Below, one piece after another: positions 45,787-56,896 of a stretch of 64,000 nucleotides of DNA (its first letter is position 1; the number at the start of each line of letters is the position of its first letter). The notes beneath the pieces were generated by a model that was given only the letters and a program-made list of their open reading frames with translations, did not search any database and had not been told where the DNA came from. Made by a program: the position numbers and the translations under genes. Source of the stretch: Lutibacter flavus (lineage in GTDB: Bacteria; Bacteroidota; Bacteroidia; Flavobacteriales; Flavobacteriaceae); NCBI RefSeq assembly GCF_900188355.1, contig NZ_FZNX01000002.1, forward strand, positions 558,001 through 622,000, written 5' to 3'.

Positions 45787-46506
45787 ATGCAGATTAAAAA
45801 AAGTCCAAAAGCAAATCTAGAAAACTACAGCAAATTATTTATGCAGTTAGGTCTAGTTTTAGCATTATTAGTGGTTTATTTAGCCATTGAAAAGAAAACA
45901 TACGATAGAGTGATAGGAAATCTTGGTCCTGTTGTTTTAAACATGGAAGATGAAGAACAAACTATTGAAATAGAACAAATTAAACCGCCAGAGCCAAAAA
46001 CTCCACCACCACCAACTCCAGATAAAATTGAAATTGTTGAAGATGAAGAGGAAGTGGAAGAAACTGTAATTGAATCAACTGAAACAGATGAAGATGAAGC
46101 TGTTGAAGTAGAAGAGATTATAGAAGTAGAAGAGGAAGAGGAAGTTATGGAAGATGTTCCCTTTGCTATTATTGAAGATGTTCCGGTTTATCCAGGATGT
46201 AAAGGAAGTAAAGCAGAACTTAGAGCCTGTTTACAAGAAAAAATCACAAAACACGTTAACAGAAAATTTAATGCAGATTTAGCATCAGATTTAGGCTTAG
46301 CACCTGGTGTTAAACGTATTTTTGTAATGTTTAAGATAGACAAAAGAGGAAATATTGTTGATGTAATGGCACGTGCTCCTCATAAAAGATTACAAGAAGA
46401 AGCAATTAGAGTTGTAAATTTATTACCTAAAATGACACCTGGTAGACAAAGAGGGACACCGGTTGGTGTAAAGTATAGTTTGCCAATTGCGTTTAAAGTA
46501 GAATAA
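45787..46506 (+). CDS. tonB: TonB-family energy transducer
   Basis: This 239-residue protein has an N-terminal membrane anchor (about 17-35), a proline stretch (KPPEPKTPPPPTPD), a long glutamate-rich spacer and a C-terminal TonB domain from about 150 (GVKRIFVMFKIDKRGNI, RVVNLLPKMTPG). It links the proton-motive force, through ExbB/ExbD, to TonB-dependent receptors; the SusC-like receptor in this window is a possible client. The acidic spacer is common in Bacteroidota TonB proteins. An intrinsic terminator follows. Confidence 0.94.
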   Translation: MQIKKSPKANLENYSKLFMQLGLVLALLVVYLAIEKKTYDRVIGNLGPVVLNMEDEEQTIEIEQIKPPEPKTPPPPTPDKIEIVEDEEEVEETVIESTETDEDEAVEVEEIIEVEEEEEVMEDVPFAIIEDVPVYPGCKGSKAELRACLQEKITKHVNRKFNADLASDLGLAPGVKRIFVMFKIDKRGNIVDVMARAPHKRLQEEAIRVVNLLPKMTPGRQRGTPVGVKYSLPIAFKVE

Positions 46507-46525
46507 CGTTTTATACAAAATATTG

Positions 46526-46559
46526 AAAAACTGCCTTAATTTTTAAGGCAGTTTTTTTT
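46526..46559 (+). terminator. Intrinsic terminator after tonB
   Basis: Arms AAAAACTGCCTTAA (46526-46539) and TTAAGGCAGTTTTT (46543-46556) enclose a 3-nt loop and are followed by more T residues. Confidence 0.92.
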
Positions 46560-46625
46560 ATGCCTATAAATAACGATAAACCAACATTTAGAATGTTTTT
46601 CTATATTTGTTAAAAAGGTGTTTGT

Positions 46626-48626
46626 ATGAAAAATCAGTTTAAGTTAATTGGGGCGTTATTATTTTGTCACTTTATAAGTGCACAATCTATACAAAAAGAT
46701 ACAATTTCCAGAACAGCATCTATTGTGTTTACTGTCAATGGGAATAAGGTTTCATTTAATCCGGATACTCCTCAATTAAACCAAATTGCTGGGGCACCAA
46801 AAGCTTTTTATACCTATTATTGGGAGTTTGGAGATGGAGATTATAGTTTTCAGGAAGAACCTGAACATTTATTTAAAAATAAAGGGACTTATAAAACTCG
46901 ACTTTCAGTAACTAATAATTATGATGATGGAAAACCTCCAACTACCCGACCAAAAGATGTTGCAATTAATGAAGATGGTATAGATACTTCAGAAAATGAG
47001 AATCATCAATTATTAACAGCTTATAATGGATTTCGTATCCAAACCAATAGAGATCCAATTCCAGAAGAAGAAATGCAACTGGTTTTAAGTTATGCTAATG
47101 AGAAGGAATATCCTACAAGCGGTAAAATTTATTTATTTTTTAATGAGAAAAAATACAAAGCTAAAAACTTTGAATTAACAGAAGTTAGATTATATAACAA
47201 TGAACAAGAAATTACTGAGGAAATAATTGCTGATAACAATAGATATATTTCTAAAAATGAATTGATACAAACTACCGGTATTTCCACCCTTATGAATGAG
47301 AAATTAATAGTAACAGATACTTTAAGGCAGAACCTTCCATTAACTTTAGAAGAAGCTAAAGAGTATTATCAGGATGTAAAAGTTTTTGATTTTGATGAAA
47401 TGCAAACTAATGAAGAACGTAATATGTTTTTTACGTTGAAAACAACGCCTGAAATGTTGAAAGATACAAGTGCTGTTATTTCTATTAGAAGTATTTATGT
47501 GCCAGAAAGAGGCAATGATTCACATAAAGTATTAACCAAAGAAATGGAGATTGTAACTTCACATGATCCTAATAAAATGGCAGTGTATGATACCCGTTTA
47601 AATTATAGATTGGTTCGTTTTAAAAATTTAAAATATAAAGTAAGGTTTCAAAATGATGGAGAAGGACCAGCGCGTTTAATTAAGCTAAATGTGGATATTC
47701 CTAAAATGTTGGATAAATCGTCTTTAAAAGTATTGGATATGTATCCTAAGTGCCCTATTTGTCCGGATGAAGAGGTAAATTATAGTTGTTTGGATACAAT
47801 AATGAGTAAGAATCAAATTTCTTTTCAGTTTAAAAATATTTATTTGCCAGGCACTGCTCAAAAAGGAGTTCATGATAAAGATTCAACAAAAGGCTTTGTG
47901 AAGTATTCATTAAAATTTGGAAAGGATTTTCACAAAGTAAAATCGAAAAGTAAAACAGCTATTATTTTTGATAAAAATGAACCAATTATTACCAATACTT
48001 CAACATCGAGGTTTAAACCAGGAATTTCAATAGGAGTTAAAGCGGGTTATAATAGTTTTCCAGACTTGAAAGATTCTAAAAGTTATTTTGTTGGAGCAAC
48101 TATTTCACCATATAAACCCTATAAAAAATATTTACAAGCCGAAATTATGATGGGAACTCATGAGTTTGTTGATTTTATAAGTGCAGGAGAAGGCGAACCA
48201 ATTGGATTTGTTGAGTTAAGCGATGGAACTATTGTAGATAGTGCTATAAGATTCGATGAAACCCAAACAACTTATACTAAACTAAATATAGATGTTGTAC
48301 CTATTTCGTTTCGTTATAATTTAAATGGAGTAATTGGTTTGGGAGTTGGTCCACAGCTATCATTTGACATTTCTAATAAGACAGATAATACAACTAGCTC
48401 CAGTTATTTCACTTATTTTAATGAACGTGTTGGTAAGGTGATTGAAGGCTTGTCTGAGACTAGCACAACTTCAGAAAATTCGACATTAAGTGATATTAAA
48501 TATGGGTTTTTTGGAGATATAACAATTGGTACATCTCGTATTGGACCTAGTTTAGGAGCTCGATATATTTATAATTTTAATGAACCAAATGCTCAACTTC
48601 ATTTTTATGCAATTTGGAAAATATAA
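46626..48626 (+). CDS. Exported PKD-domain protein with C-terminal outer-membrane-type domain
   Basis: This 666-residue protein has a signal peptide (MKNQFKLIGALLFCHFISA), a PKD domain at about 35-120 (YYWEFGDGDYSFQEEPEHLF) and a middle region. A segment starting SHDPNKMAVYD at about 317 resembles the SHDPNEK-type conserved repeat domain of Bacteroidota surface proteins. From about residue 460 a beta-rich part (GISIGVKAGYNSFPD to HFYAIWKI) looks like an eight-strand barrel. No type IX sorting domain is seen. It lies 9 bp before the CHAT gene, so the two are almost certainly co-transcribed. Function unknown; a surface sensor or adhesin partner of the CHAT protein is a guess. Confidence 0.82.
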   Translation: MKNQFKLIGALLFCHFISAQSIQKDTISRTASIVFTVNGNKVSFNPDTPQLNQIAGAPKAFYTYYWEFGDGDYSFQEEPEHLFKNKGTYKTRLSVTNNYDDGKPPTTRPKDVAINEDGIDTSENENHQLLTAYNGFRIQTNRDPIPEEEMQLVLSYANEKEYPTSGKIYLFFNEKKYKAKNFELTEVRLYNNEQEITEEIIADNNRYISKNELIQTTGISTLMNEKLIVTDTLRQNLPLTLEEAKEYYQDVKVFDFDEMQTNEERNMFFTLKTTPEMLKDTSAVISIRSIYVPERGNDSHKVLTKEMEIVTSHDPNKMAVYDTRLNYRLVRFKNLKYKVRFQNDGEGPARLIKLNVDIPKMLDKSSLKVLDMYPKCPICPDEEVNYSCLDTIMSKNQISFQFKNIYLPGTAQKGVHDKDSTKGFVKYSLKFGKDFHKVKSKSKTAIIFDKNEPIITNTSTSRFKPGISIGVKAGYNSFPDLKDSKSYFVGATISPYKPYKKYLQAEIMMGTHEFVDFISAGEGEPIGFVELSDGTIVDSAIRFDETQTTYTKLNIDVVPISFRYNLNGVIGLGVGPQLSFDISNKTDNTTSSSYFTYFNERVGKVIEGLSETSTTSENSTLSDIKYGFFGDITIGTSRIGPSLGARYIYNFNEPNAQLHFYAIWKI

Positions 48627-48635
48627 TACGGGTTT

Positions 48636-51311
48636 ATGTTTAAAAAATGGACTGTTGTTTTAATAATATGTTGTAATTTTTATGTTTCAGCTCAACAATC
48701 TAATGCTGTTTTTAAATCCAATATTGAAACCCATAAACAACAAAATAATTATGCCGAATTTATTTATGTTCATTTAGATGAGTTTGGTAAAAATCCTTCT
48801 GTTGAAAATTTAAACATTTTCACAAATTTAGAATTAAAGCTATGGAGAAAACCGGAAAATGATAACGAAAATATAGCGCTACTTTATTTTTATATTAATT
48901 ATGCATACCAATTAAAGCAATTTGGGTTTTTAAATAATTCGATTAATTATTACGAAAAAGGGTATTCAATTTATGAATCAAAGAAAATAAAATATGATAT
49001 TATTGAATTTTGTTTAAAGCCTTTATCCAATAATTATACAAGGTTAGGAGATAGCAATAGAGCCGAAGATATTTTAAAAATCACAATTGAAAAAGCTCAA
49101 GAAGAAAATCGATTAGATCAAATTATATCTGGTTATACTAATTTGGCTGTAGTTTTTAGAACAAAAGGAGAGGTCTCGATAGCAAACAGGTATTTAAATT
49201 CTGCACTAGAATTAGATAAAGAGAACAAATTTAAATCTAAAATTTATTCAGATTTAGCTATCAATTTTTTATTGATGGAAGATTTTAAAAAATCAGAAGA
49301 AAATGCTCTTTTATCTAACAAATTAAACAAACAAAAAGAGCTATCTATTTCGGTTAGGAATTCCAAAACTTTAGGAAATTGTTTTATTCATAAAAATGAA
49401 TTAGAGAGGGCTCTTTTGGAATTTGAAAAAAGTTTGAATGCGGCTAAAGTGGTTTTTGGAAAAAATGATAGAGAAGTAGCTAAAATATACAACCAAATTG
49501 CTGAGGTTTATAGACTCCAAAATGAAAATGAAATGGCATTAGCTTTTAGTCAAAATTCGTTGGTTACATTATTGCCAAATTACAATCCAAAAGATATTTA
49601 TGAAAACCCTTTAAGTACATTTTTATACGCAGAGAATACTTTAAAAGAAGTTTTTGATAGCAGAGCACAAATTTTAACTCAAATTAATAAATTTAAGGAA
49701 GCGATTGAAAATTATGAATTATCTTTTTTAGTAGAGACCGAATTAAGAAATGCGTATTTAAGTCAAAATTCAAAACTATTACAGCAGCAAGAAAATAGAA
49801 ATAGAAGTGAAAGTTGTATAGAGTTATGCCAAATTTTATTTGAGCAAACTGGTGCTTTAAGTTGGGTTGAAAAAGCGTTTCAATTTGCTGAACAAACCAA
49901 ATCATTGGTATTATTGGAAAATAAGGAACTTACCTTAGCAAAATCGGCTATTAAAAATGATTCTTTATTTATTAAAGAAAAAGAGCTCGTATTTAATAAG
50001 GCACAACTTAATAAAAGCATCACATTAGAACAGTTAAAAAATGAAAATGCGGATATTGTTTTATTATCGCAATTAACAAAAAAACGTGAAGCTGTTTTTA
50101 ATAAACTTCAATTATTAAAACAAGAAATTAATAATAAATACCCAAATTTAAAACTTGAAAACAAGTTTATAACTGTTAAAAATATTAAAGAAAAATTATT
50201 AAAAAAAGAGGAGGTATTAATTGAATATTTCGACGGCGTAAATAATATTTATATGTTTTCAATTTCAAAAGAAAAATCTATTCATATAGAAACAATTAAT
50301 AAAACAATTGAACTTCAAGAACAAATTAGTAATTTTTTAAACCTTTTTGCTAAGGAAAGAGGGGCGGAAATTCAAAATAATGTAACTAATTACGTTTCAC
50401 TCGGATATGAGTTATATAAAAAAATTGGCCCAGAGGAGCTTTCAAAAACTACAATTATTATTCCAGACGGAATATTTTCATTTTTACCATTTGATGCCCT
50501 AATTGCCGAAAAAACGGAAAGTACAAACTTTCAAAAATTACCATATTTAATAAATAAAACTAATATAAGCTACGGTTATTCAGCTTCGATATTATTAAGT
50601 AATTCTAATGCTATAGCTCAGAAGGAAAATAAATTCATTGGGTTTTTCCCGGTTTTTAAAAATAATAACAGAAATTTATCAGAGTTGAATTATACAGAAA
50701 AAGAAGCTAGAAGTATAGAGGATGAAATTGAAGGTGAATTTTTGCTTTTTGAAAAAGCAAAAAAAAACGCATTTGAAAAAATAAAAGATGAATACAACAT
50801 AATTCATTTATCAACACATGCAACTGCAGGGGATAATTATATACCAGCTGCGATAGAATTTTATGATGAAACACTTTACTTGCCTGAAGTATACGGCTAC
50901 AATTTAAACTCAGATTTGTTGATTTTAAGTGCTTGTGAAACAGGGATAGGAGCATTAAAAAGAGGAGAAGGAGTAATGAGTTTGGCTAGAGGATTTTCCT
51001 ATGCAGGTGTTAAAAATTTGATAGTATCACTTTGGAAAGTAAATGATAAATCTACCGAAAATTTAATAGCTGGTTTTTATAAAAAGTTTAAAAAATCAGG
51101 CAATAAATCTAGTGCATTAAGACATTCAAAATTAGCTTACTTACAAAATGAAAGTATTTCTTCGGTTAAAAAATCTCCTTATTATTGGGCGAGTTTTATT
51201 TATATTGGAGATACGGATTTAAAAGAAAAAAGCAATTATTATTTAAGTTGGTTTATGTTATTTGGATTTATAATAATAATAGCGGGCTATTTTATTTACA
51301 AAAAGAGTTAG
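48636..51311 (+). CDS. Exported TPR-CHAT protein (caspase-like protease) with C-terminal membrane anchor
   Basis: This 891-residue protein has a signal peptide (hydrophobic core 6-18, ending VSAQ), TPR-like helical repeats over about 80-440, a coiled region at about 430-500, and a CHAT domain at about 580-860. The catalytic dyad of the caspase-like CHAT family is present: H728 in HLSTHA and C767 in LSACETGIG. A final hydrophobic segment (about 868-888) ends in KKS. The signal peptide and tail suggest that the TPR and CHAT parts face the periplasm. CHAT proteins cleave specific partners after activation through their TPRs. The neighbouring PKD protein and retropepsin-like protein are candidate partners. 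Substrate unknown. Confidence 0.9.
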   Translation: MFKKWTVVLIICCNFYVSAQQSNAVFKSNIETHKQQNNYAEFIYVHLDEFGKNPSVENLNIFTNLELKLWRKPENDNENIALLYFYINYAYQLKQFGFLNNSINYYEKGYSIYESKKIKYDIIEFCLKPLSNNYTRLGDSNRAEDILKITIEKAQEENRLDQIISGYTNLAVVFRTKGEVSIANRYLNSALELDKENKFKSKIYSDLAINFLLMEDFKKSEENALLSNKLNKQKELSISVRNSKTLGNCFIHKNELERALLEFEKSLNAAKVVFGKNDREVAKIYNQIAEVYRLQNENEMALAFSQNSLVTLLPNYNPKDIYENPLSTFLYAENTLKEVFDSRAQILTQINKFKEAIENYELSFLVETELRNAYLSQNSKLLQQQENRNRSESCIELCQILFEQTGALSWVEKAFQFAEQTKSLVLLENKELTLAKSAIKNDSLFIKEKELVFNKAQLNKSITLEQLKNENADIVLLSQLTKKREAVFNKLQLLKQEINNKYPNLKLENKFITVKNIKEKLLKKEEVLIEYFDGVNNIYMFSISKEKSIHIETINKTIELQEQISNFLNLFAKERGAEIQNNVTNYVSLGYELYKKIGPEELSKTTIIIPDGIFSFLPFDALIAEKTESTNFQKLPYLINKTNISYGYSASILLSNSNAIAQKENKFIGFFPVFKNNNRNLSELNYTEKEARSIEDEIEGEFLLFEKAKKNAFEKIKDEYNIIHLSTHATAGDNYIPAAIEFYDETLYLPEVYGYNLNSDLLILSACETGIGALKRGEGVMSLARGFSYAGVKNLIVSLWKVNDKSTENLIAGFYKKFKKSGNKSSALRHSKLAYLQNESISSVKKSPYYWASFIYIGDTDLKEKSNYYLSWFMLFGFIIIIAGYFIYKKS

Positions 51312-51332
51312 ATTTGAATAAATATTTATTGA

Positions 51333-51785
51333 ATGAATTTAAATAATATTCTTATAAGAAAGGGTTACTCTAAAATTAAACTCAAAAAAATAAACACAAA
51401 CCATTTTGAGATTAAGGCGAAATTAAATGGTGTAAATGGGCGATTTATTTTAGATACTGGAGCCTCAAACTCATGTATTGATATTAATTTGGCAGAGGAG
51501 TTTAAGTTAAATGTAAAAGATTCTGAAACAAAAGCAGCTGGTGCCGGGGCAATTGGAATGGAAACAAAAATTTCTTCAAAAAATAAAATTGAACTAAAAA
51601 AGTGGAGTTATAAAAATTTAAACATGGTGTTGTTGGATTTGTCTCATGTAAATACCGCACTTACTGAACACGATGCAAAAGCTGTTCATGGAATTATTGG
51701 AGCAGATATTTTAGAAAAGGGAAAAGCAATTATTGATTATAAAAATAAATGTATTTACTTAAAAAAGCTTGTTTTTAGATATTAA
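51333..51785 (+). CDS. Retropepsin-like aspartic protease
   Basis: This 150-residue protein has the clan AA catalytic motif DTGAS with D41 (FILDTGASNSCID) and the downstream hydrophobic-Gly motif GIIGADIL at about 121. It is the size of a single-lobe retropepsin and would act as a dimer. No signal peptide or membrane segment is seen, so it is predicted to be cytoplasmic, unlike its exported CHAT neighbour. It lies 21 bp after the CHAT gene in the same direction. Its last 11 bp overlap the convergent gene. Substrate unknown. Confidence 0.88.
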   Translation: MNLNNILIRKGYSKIKLKKINTNHFEIKAKLNGVNGRFILDTGASNSCIDINLAEEFKLNVKDSETKAAGAGAIGMETKISSKNKIELKKWSYKNLNMVLLDLSHVNTALTEHDAKAVHGIIGADILEKGKAIIDYKNKCIYLKKLVFRY

Positions 51786-52521
51786 TTTTTTTAATGTTTA
51801 ACACATAAGTTAAAATACCACCAACATAAAACATATTGTGATTTAGTCCATTTGCTACAGACACATCTAAAATTAATTTTTCATTAAAATTGTATCCTAC
51901 ACCTGTATTTATATTATGTGACATTAATTTTTTATTTGTAAAGTCTCCAAAATTTTCTATAAAAAAATGCAATTTAGAATTGGCCTCAAAACCAATATTT
52001 GCAATATAGAAACCAGATTTTGAATTATCAGTTTCAAGAACATAGCCGATGTTATAGTTAAATGAAAATTTTTGAGATATTGAATTAGATAAGTTTAAAG
52101 AACATATTTTCCCTATTTTATTTAGTTCAAATTTTGAATCGGTTGGCAAAATTGCCCTAACCATTAATGAAGCTTCCGGGATAAATTTTTGTTGTTTCCA
52201 AAGGTTAACAGAAAAACCAACCTGAATATCGTCAAATTTGTTTAAAGAATGAATTAAGTGATCATTTTCCCAAAGGTACTCCTTAATAATAGGTGTGTTT
52301 AATTGTAACTCATATCCTTCAAGAAATCCGTATCTAAAAAGAGCACTAGGAATGCTCCATGATTTCATTTTTTTGGAATCTTCTTTTTGTATTGTATACA
52401 AAGATTCAAGTTCTATTTGTAAGATGCTTTTGTCTATAGCCGAAGATGGTTCAACTGTTTGTGAAAAAGACTGAAAATTTATTAATATGATAGCAAATAG
52501 GGTGTAAAATAGCTTAGTCAT
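51775..52521 (-). CDS. Outer-membrane beta-barrel protein of transporter/MetA-like type
   Basis: This 248-residue protein has a signal peptide (MTKLFYTLFAIILINFQSFS). The mature part shows alternating beta-strand patterns and segments such as WSIPSALFRYGFLEGYELQL and VGYNFNEKLILDVSVANGLN. These resemble the Bacteroidota family often labelled as transporter or phenol-degradation MetA-like outer-membrane protein. It runs convergently into the retropepsin gene with an 11-bp overlap of coding ends. No function can be assigned. Confidence 0.75.
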   Translation of the reverse strand: MTKLFYTLFAIILINFQSFSQTVEPSSAIDKSILQIELESLYTIQKEDSKKMKSWSIPSALFRYGFLEGYELQLNTPIIKEYLWENDHLIHSLNKFDDIQVGFSVNLWKQQKFIPEASLMVRAILPTDSKFELNKIGKICSLNLSNSISQKFSFNYNIGYVLETDNSKSGFYIANIGFEANSKLHFFIENFGDFTNKKLMSHNINTGVGYNFNEKLILDVSVANGLNHNMFYVGGILTYVLNIKKINI

Positions 52522-52593
52522 TTCATTAAACGCAATTAAAGTTACAAAGTTATTTTTAATTAGTCTAAATAAGAATGACTATTATCATAAAAT

Positions 52594-52627
52594 CAAAAAA
52601 AATCCTGAACCAATTGGTTCAGGATTT
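52594..52627 (-). terminator. Intrinsic terminator after sucB
   Basis: A perfect 28-bp palindrome (52600-52627; core ATCCTGAACC-AATT-GGTTCAGGAT) is followed on the minus strand by a run of T residues. It lies 26 bp past the sucB stop codon. Confidence 0.92.
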
Positions 52628-52652
52628 ATATATTTTAAAAAGTTTATTTATT

Positions 52653-53855
52653 TTAAAGTTCTAATGCCTTTTTAGGGTTATTGTTCATCAAAATTTCTAT
52701 TGGACTTTCCAATGCTTCTTTAATAGCAACTAAGAATCCGACAGATTCTTTTCCGTCAATAATTCTATGATCATAAGATAATGCAACGTACATTATTGGT
52801 CTAATAACAACTTCTCCGTTAAGTGCTATTGGACGTTCAACAATATTATGCATTCCTAAAATACCACTTTGAGGAGGGTTTATAATTGGTGTTGATAACA
52901 TTGAACCAAAAACACCACCATTTGTAATTGTAAAAGTACCACCAGTCATTTCATCAACAGTAATTTGACCATCACGAGCTCTAATTGCTAAACGTTTTAC
53001 TTCGCTTTCTACACCTCTAAAAGTTAAGTTTTCTGCATTTCTAATAACAGGTACCATCAATCCTTTTGGACCGGAAACTGCTATGGAAATATCTTGAAAA
53101 TCGTGAGAAATTTTATAATCTCCATCCATCATAGAATTTACATCAGGATACATTTTTAAGGCTCTTACAACTGCCAAAGTGAAAAAGCTCATAAATCCTA
53201 AGCCAACACCATGCTTTGCTTTAAAATCCTCTTTAAACTCTTTACGTAAATCAAAAATTGGCTTCATATCTACTTCATTAAAAGTAGTAAGCATTGCAGT
53301 TTCATTTTTTACAGAAACTAAACGTTGCGCTACCTTTCTACGAAGCATTGAAAGTTTTGTTTTTTCTGTACCACGAGACCCGCCAGCAGGAGTTCCCATA
53401 CTTGGCACCGCTTTTACGGCATCGTCTTTTGTGATTCTGCCATCTTTTCCAGTACCTTTTATTTCTGAAGAACTCATTCCTTTTTCTGCTAGAACTTTTT
53501 TAGCAGCGGGTGAAGCTGATCCACTTGCATAAGTAGTTTTGACTTCTGTTGGTTTTACTTCAGCTTTTGGCACTTCAGTTATTACCTCCTTTTTTACAGG
53601 AGATCCTTCAGGTTTTTTGCCATCCATATCAATTAAGCATACTATGGCACCAACTGCAACAGCATCACCTTCTTCAGCTTTTAAAGTAATAATACCGCTT
53701 TCTTCAGCTGGTAATTCTAAAGTAGCTTTGTCTGAATCTACCTCAGCAATTGGCTGATCTTTTTCTACATAATCACCATCTTCAACAAGCCATGCCGCAA
53801 TTTCTACTTCTGTAATAGATTCCCCCGGAGAGGGTACTTTCATTTCTAAAATCAT
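52653..53855 (-). CDS. sucB: 2-oxoglutarate dehydrogenase E2 component (dihydrolipoyl succinyltransferase)
   Basis: This 400-residue E2 subunit moves the succinyl group from E1 to CoA. A lipoyl domain at 1-76 has lipoyl-lysine K43 ([13 protein letters not shown]), and a peripheral-subunit-binding domain lies at about 112-148 ([13 protein letters not shown]). The catalytic domain ends with [13 protein letters not shown], which carries the active-site His and Asp. It lies 41 bp after sucA on the minus strand, so the two form an operon. There is a single lipoyl domain, as is usual for this enzyme. Confidence 0.96.
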   Translation of the reverse strand: MILEMKVPSPGESITEVEIAAWLVEDGDYVEKDQPIAEVDSDKATLELPAEESGIITLKAEEGDAVAVGAIVCLIDMDGKKPEGSPVKKEVITEVPKAEVKPTEVKTTYASGSASPAAKKVLAEKGMSSSEIKGTGKDGRITKDDAVKAVPSMGTPAGGSRGTEKTKLSMLRRKVAQRLVSVKNETAMLTTFNEVDMKPIFDLRKEFKEDFKAKHGVGLGFMSFFTLAVVRALKMYPDVNSMMDGDYKISHDFQDISIAVSGPKGLMVPVIRNAENLTFRGVESEVKRLAIRARDGQITVDEMTGGTFTITNGGVFGSMLSTPIINPPQSGILGMHNIVERPIALNGEVVIRPIMYVALSYDHRIIDGKESVGFLVAIKEALESPIEILMNNNPKKALEL

Positions 53856-53896
53856 CTTATTAATATTTTTTGTCTTTATAGACGAATTTTTATTAG

Positions 53897-56617
53897 TTAG
53901 TTAAATACTTTATCAATAATACGTTGATGTCTTCTTTTAAATCTTGCAGATGAACCAGCCGCGGGAACAGCATAAAATGGTTGTGATGCAACTTCTAAAT
54001 TTACCAATCTAAAGCGTTGAAGCATAAAACTCCATGCTCCCATATTTTCAGGTTCTTCCTGTGCCCAAACATAATTTTTAATATTTGGGTACTTATCTAT
54101 AACCTGTTGTAATTTTTCCAAATGTAATGGAAATAATTGTTCAATTCTCACTAAAGCAACGTCATCCCTTTCTAGTTTAGTGCGCTCTGCCAATAAATCG
54201 TAATAAAACTTACCGGTACAAAATACTAATTTTGTTACTTTTTCTGGATTAATAGTGTCGTCAATTACCTCTTGGAAGGTTCCATTTGCAAATTCATCTA
54301 ATTTTGAAACTGCTAATGGATGGCGTAATAAACTTTTTGGTGTAAATACAATTAATGGTTTTCTATAATCACGTTTCATTTGACGACGCAATAAATGATA
54401 GAAATTTGAAGGCGTTGTACAATCTGCTACAATCATATTATCAAGAGCACATAACTGTAAAAAACGTTCCATTCGCGCAGATGAATGTTCAGAACCTTGT
54501 CCTTCATATCCGTGGGGTAATAAAACCACAATTCCATTTTGTAATTTCCATTTTGATTCTGCCGCTGATAAATATTGATCAAAAATTATTTGAGCACCAT
54601 TACTAAAATCACCAAATTGGGCTTCCCAAATAGTTAAGGTATTTGGATTTGCCATTGCATATCCATAATCAAAACCTAAAACACCGTATTCAGATAGCAA
54701 GGAATTGTATATGTACATTTGACCTTGTTTATTACTAATAGTGTTCAGCAGATTTATACGATCTTCAGAAATTTCGTCACGTAAAATTGCATGACGATGA
54801 CTAAACGTTCCACGTTCAACATCTTGCCCGGAAATACGCACATCAAAACCTTCTTGTAATAAACTTCCATAGGCTAAAGTTTCACCCATACCCCAATCTA
54901 TTGCATTGGTTTCAAAAACCATTTTATTTCTATCTTTTAAAATCTTTTCAGCTTTTCGCAAAAACTTTACTCCTTTTGGAACAGTAGAAACAACTTTAGC
55001 AATATTTTCAAGTTTAGATTTTGGGTAACCTGTATCTTCTGAAATTAACATAGCTTCTAATCTACGTCTTGTAAAATCTTTCCAGGTATCTTGCATAAAT
55101 TCACGAACTTTAGAAGTTTCAACAGCTTTTGATTGTTGATATTCTTCTTCTAATAAGTTTTTAAATTCAGCAATTGAATTATTTAAATATTCCGAATCAA
55201 TTATACCTTCAGCAATCAATTTTTGAGCGTATAGATCTCTTGGATTAGGATGTTTTGCAATTGCTTTGTATAGTTTTGGTTGCGTAAAACGGGGTTCATC
55301 GCCTTCGTTATGGCCGTATTTTCTATAGCCTAATAAGTCAATAAAAATATCACGCTTAAATTTCATTCTAAAATCCAATGCCATTTCAATTGCATGAACA
55401 ACCGCCTCAACATCATCTGCATTTACGTGTAAAACGGGTGATAACGTTATTTTAGCAACATCGGTACAATAAGTACTTGAGCGTGCATCTAAATAATTGG
55501 TTGTAAAACCAATTTGATTGTTAACTACAATGTGAATAGTTCCTCCTGTTGAATAACCATTCAGTTTACTCATTTGAGTTACTTCGTAAACCAAACCTTG
55601 CCCAGCTATTGCAGCATCTCCATGAACTATAATTGGAAGTAATTTAGCATTATCTCCATTATATATTTTATCAATTTTGGCTCTGGAAATACCTTGTGCA
55701 ACAGGTGCAACAGTTTCTAAGTGTGAAGGGTTAGGAACCAAATTCATTTTCAATTCCTTATTGTTTTTTAAGGTTTTACTTATTGTTAAACCTAAATGAT
55801 ATTTAACATCACCATCAATACCTTCATCTTCAAAATCTTTACCTTCAAATTCACTAAAAACATCACGAATTGGTTTTCTAAAAATATTTGTTAATGTATT
55901 CAAACGACCTCTATGTGCCATTCCTAATACAAATTCCTCTACATCGTAAATTTCTGCAGCGTTTCTAATAACCGAACTAATTGCTGGAATTAATGTTTCT
56001 CCACCTTCTAATGAAAATCGTTTTTGCCCAACATATTTTGTTTGTAAAAAACTCTCAAAAGTAACAGCTTGATTTAATTTTTGTAAAATATATTTTTTAG
56101 AGTCAGGTGGATAATTTGGGTGGTTTGAATTTCTATTCAATTGTTTTTGAAACCACTTTATTTCTTCTGGATTTCGAATATACATATACTCAACACCTAT
56201 AGAATCACAATAAATGGTTTCTAAATGTTTTATAATTACTCGTAAAGTATCTTTACCAGTACCAATTATTCCACCAGCATCAAAAACTGTATCTAAATCG
56301 TTTGGAGAAAGACCAAAATTTTCGATTTCTAAGGTTGGTGTATACTGTCTTCTGGCCCGAACTGGATTTGTTTTTGTAAATAAATGCCCACGAGTTCTGT
56401 AACCATTAATTAAATCAATTACTTTAAATTCTTTTAAAACATTATCAGGTACTTCAACCTCAGCATCTGTTAATGAGTATTTTTCATTTGCGAAGTCATA
56501 GCCCTGAAAAAAACTTCTCCAACTTGCTTCAACACTATCAGGATTTATTAAATACTGATCGTATAAATCGGAAACAAAGTCTGTATGTACTGCATTTAAA
56601 AAAGAAAATTTATCCAT
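53897..56617 (-). CDS. sucA: 2-oxoglutarate dehydrogenase E1 component
   Basis: This thiamine-diphosphate E1 subunit of about 906 residues decarboxylates 2-oxoglutarate in the TCA cycle. It has the N-terminal E1 segment ([23 protein letters not shown]), the HRGRLN and GDAAIAGQG cofactor-binding regions and the transketolase-like C-terminal half ([17 protein letters not shown]). I chose the start at 56617 ([14 protein letters not shown]) because family members begin this way. An in-frame ATG at 56635 adds six residues and is also possible. The frame-maximal start at 56680 adds an unlikely hydrophobic, cysteine-containing leader. sucB follows. Confidence 0.95.
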   Translation of the reverse strand: MDKFSFLNAVHTDFVSDLYDQYLINPDSVEASWRSFFQGYDFANEKYSLTDAEVEVPDNVLKEFKVIDLINGYRTRGHLFTKTNPVRARRQYTPTLEIENFGLSPNDLDTVFDAGGIIGTGKDTLRVIIKHLETIYCDSIGVEYMYIRNPEEIKWFQKQLNRNSNHPNYPPDSKKYILQKLNQAVTFESFLQTKYVGQKRFSLEGGETLIPAISSVIRNAAEIYDVEEFVLGMAHRGRLNTLTNIFRKPIRDVFSEFEGKDFEDEGIDGDVKYHLGLTISKTLKNNKELKMNLVPNPSHLETVAPVAQGISRAKIDKIYNGDNAKLLPIIVHGDAAIAGQGLVYEVTQMSKLNGYSTGGTIHIVVNNQIGFTTNYLDARSSTYCTDVAKITLSPVLHVNADDVEAVVHAIEMALDFRMKFKRDIFIDLLGYRKYGHNEGDEPRFTQPKLYKAIAKHPNPRDLYAQKLIAEGIIDSEYLNNSIAEFKNLLEEEYQQSKAVETSKVREFMQDTWKDFTRRRLEAMLISEDTGYPKSKLENIAKVVSTVPKGVKFLRKAEKILKDRNKMVFETNAIDWGMGETLAYGSLLQEGFDVRISGQDVERGTFSHRHAILRDEISEDRINLLNTISNKQGQMYIYNSLLSEYGVLGFDYGYAMANPNTLTIWEAQFGDFSNGAQIIFDQYLSAAESKWKLQNGIVVLLPHGYEGQGSEHSSARMERFLQLCALDNMIVADCTTPSNFYHLLRRQMKRDYRKPLIVFTPKSLLRHPLAVSKLDEFANGTFQEVIDDTINPEKVTKLVFCTGKFYYDLLAERTKLERDDVALVRIEQLFPLHLEKLQQVIDKYPNIKNYVWAQEEPENMGAWSFMLQRFRLVNLEVASQPFYAVPAAGSSARFKRRHQRIIDKVFN

Positions 56618-56896
56618 ATTTATGTTAGTAGTCATTGTTTTTATTAAACAGGGTAAAAATACAATTTTTACTAAAACCAATGTTTTTATTAGCTTAATTT
56701 TACAATTATTATATTATTGATAAAATTTAAGTGTATCAGCTATAAATGTAACCTTTTACTTACTTTTTTTATGGTAAATAATGATAAACTGTCAAAAAAA
56801 GACAGATTTTTTTAATTTGATAAAAATGTAATTTACAACAAGTTATAATTGAAGAGAAAAAAAGATGAGAAAAAAGGTGATTTTTTTTAAATTTTT

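Noticed and set aside
53179-53532. Plus-strand 117-codon frame inside sucB
   Set aside because: Antisense shadow of the strongly conserved E2 gene, with low-complexity Ser/Phe/Ala content.
53897-56680. sucA start at 56680
   Set aside because: It adds about 21 residues of unlikely leader (MVLVKIVFLPCLIK) before the family's usual N-terminus beginning MDKFSFLNA.
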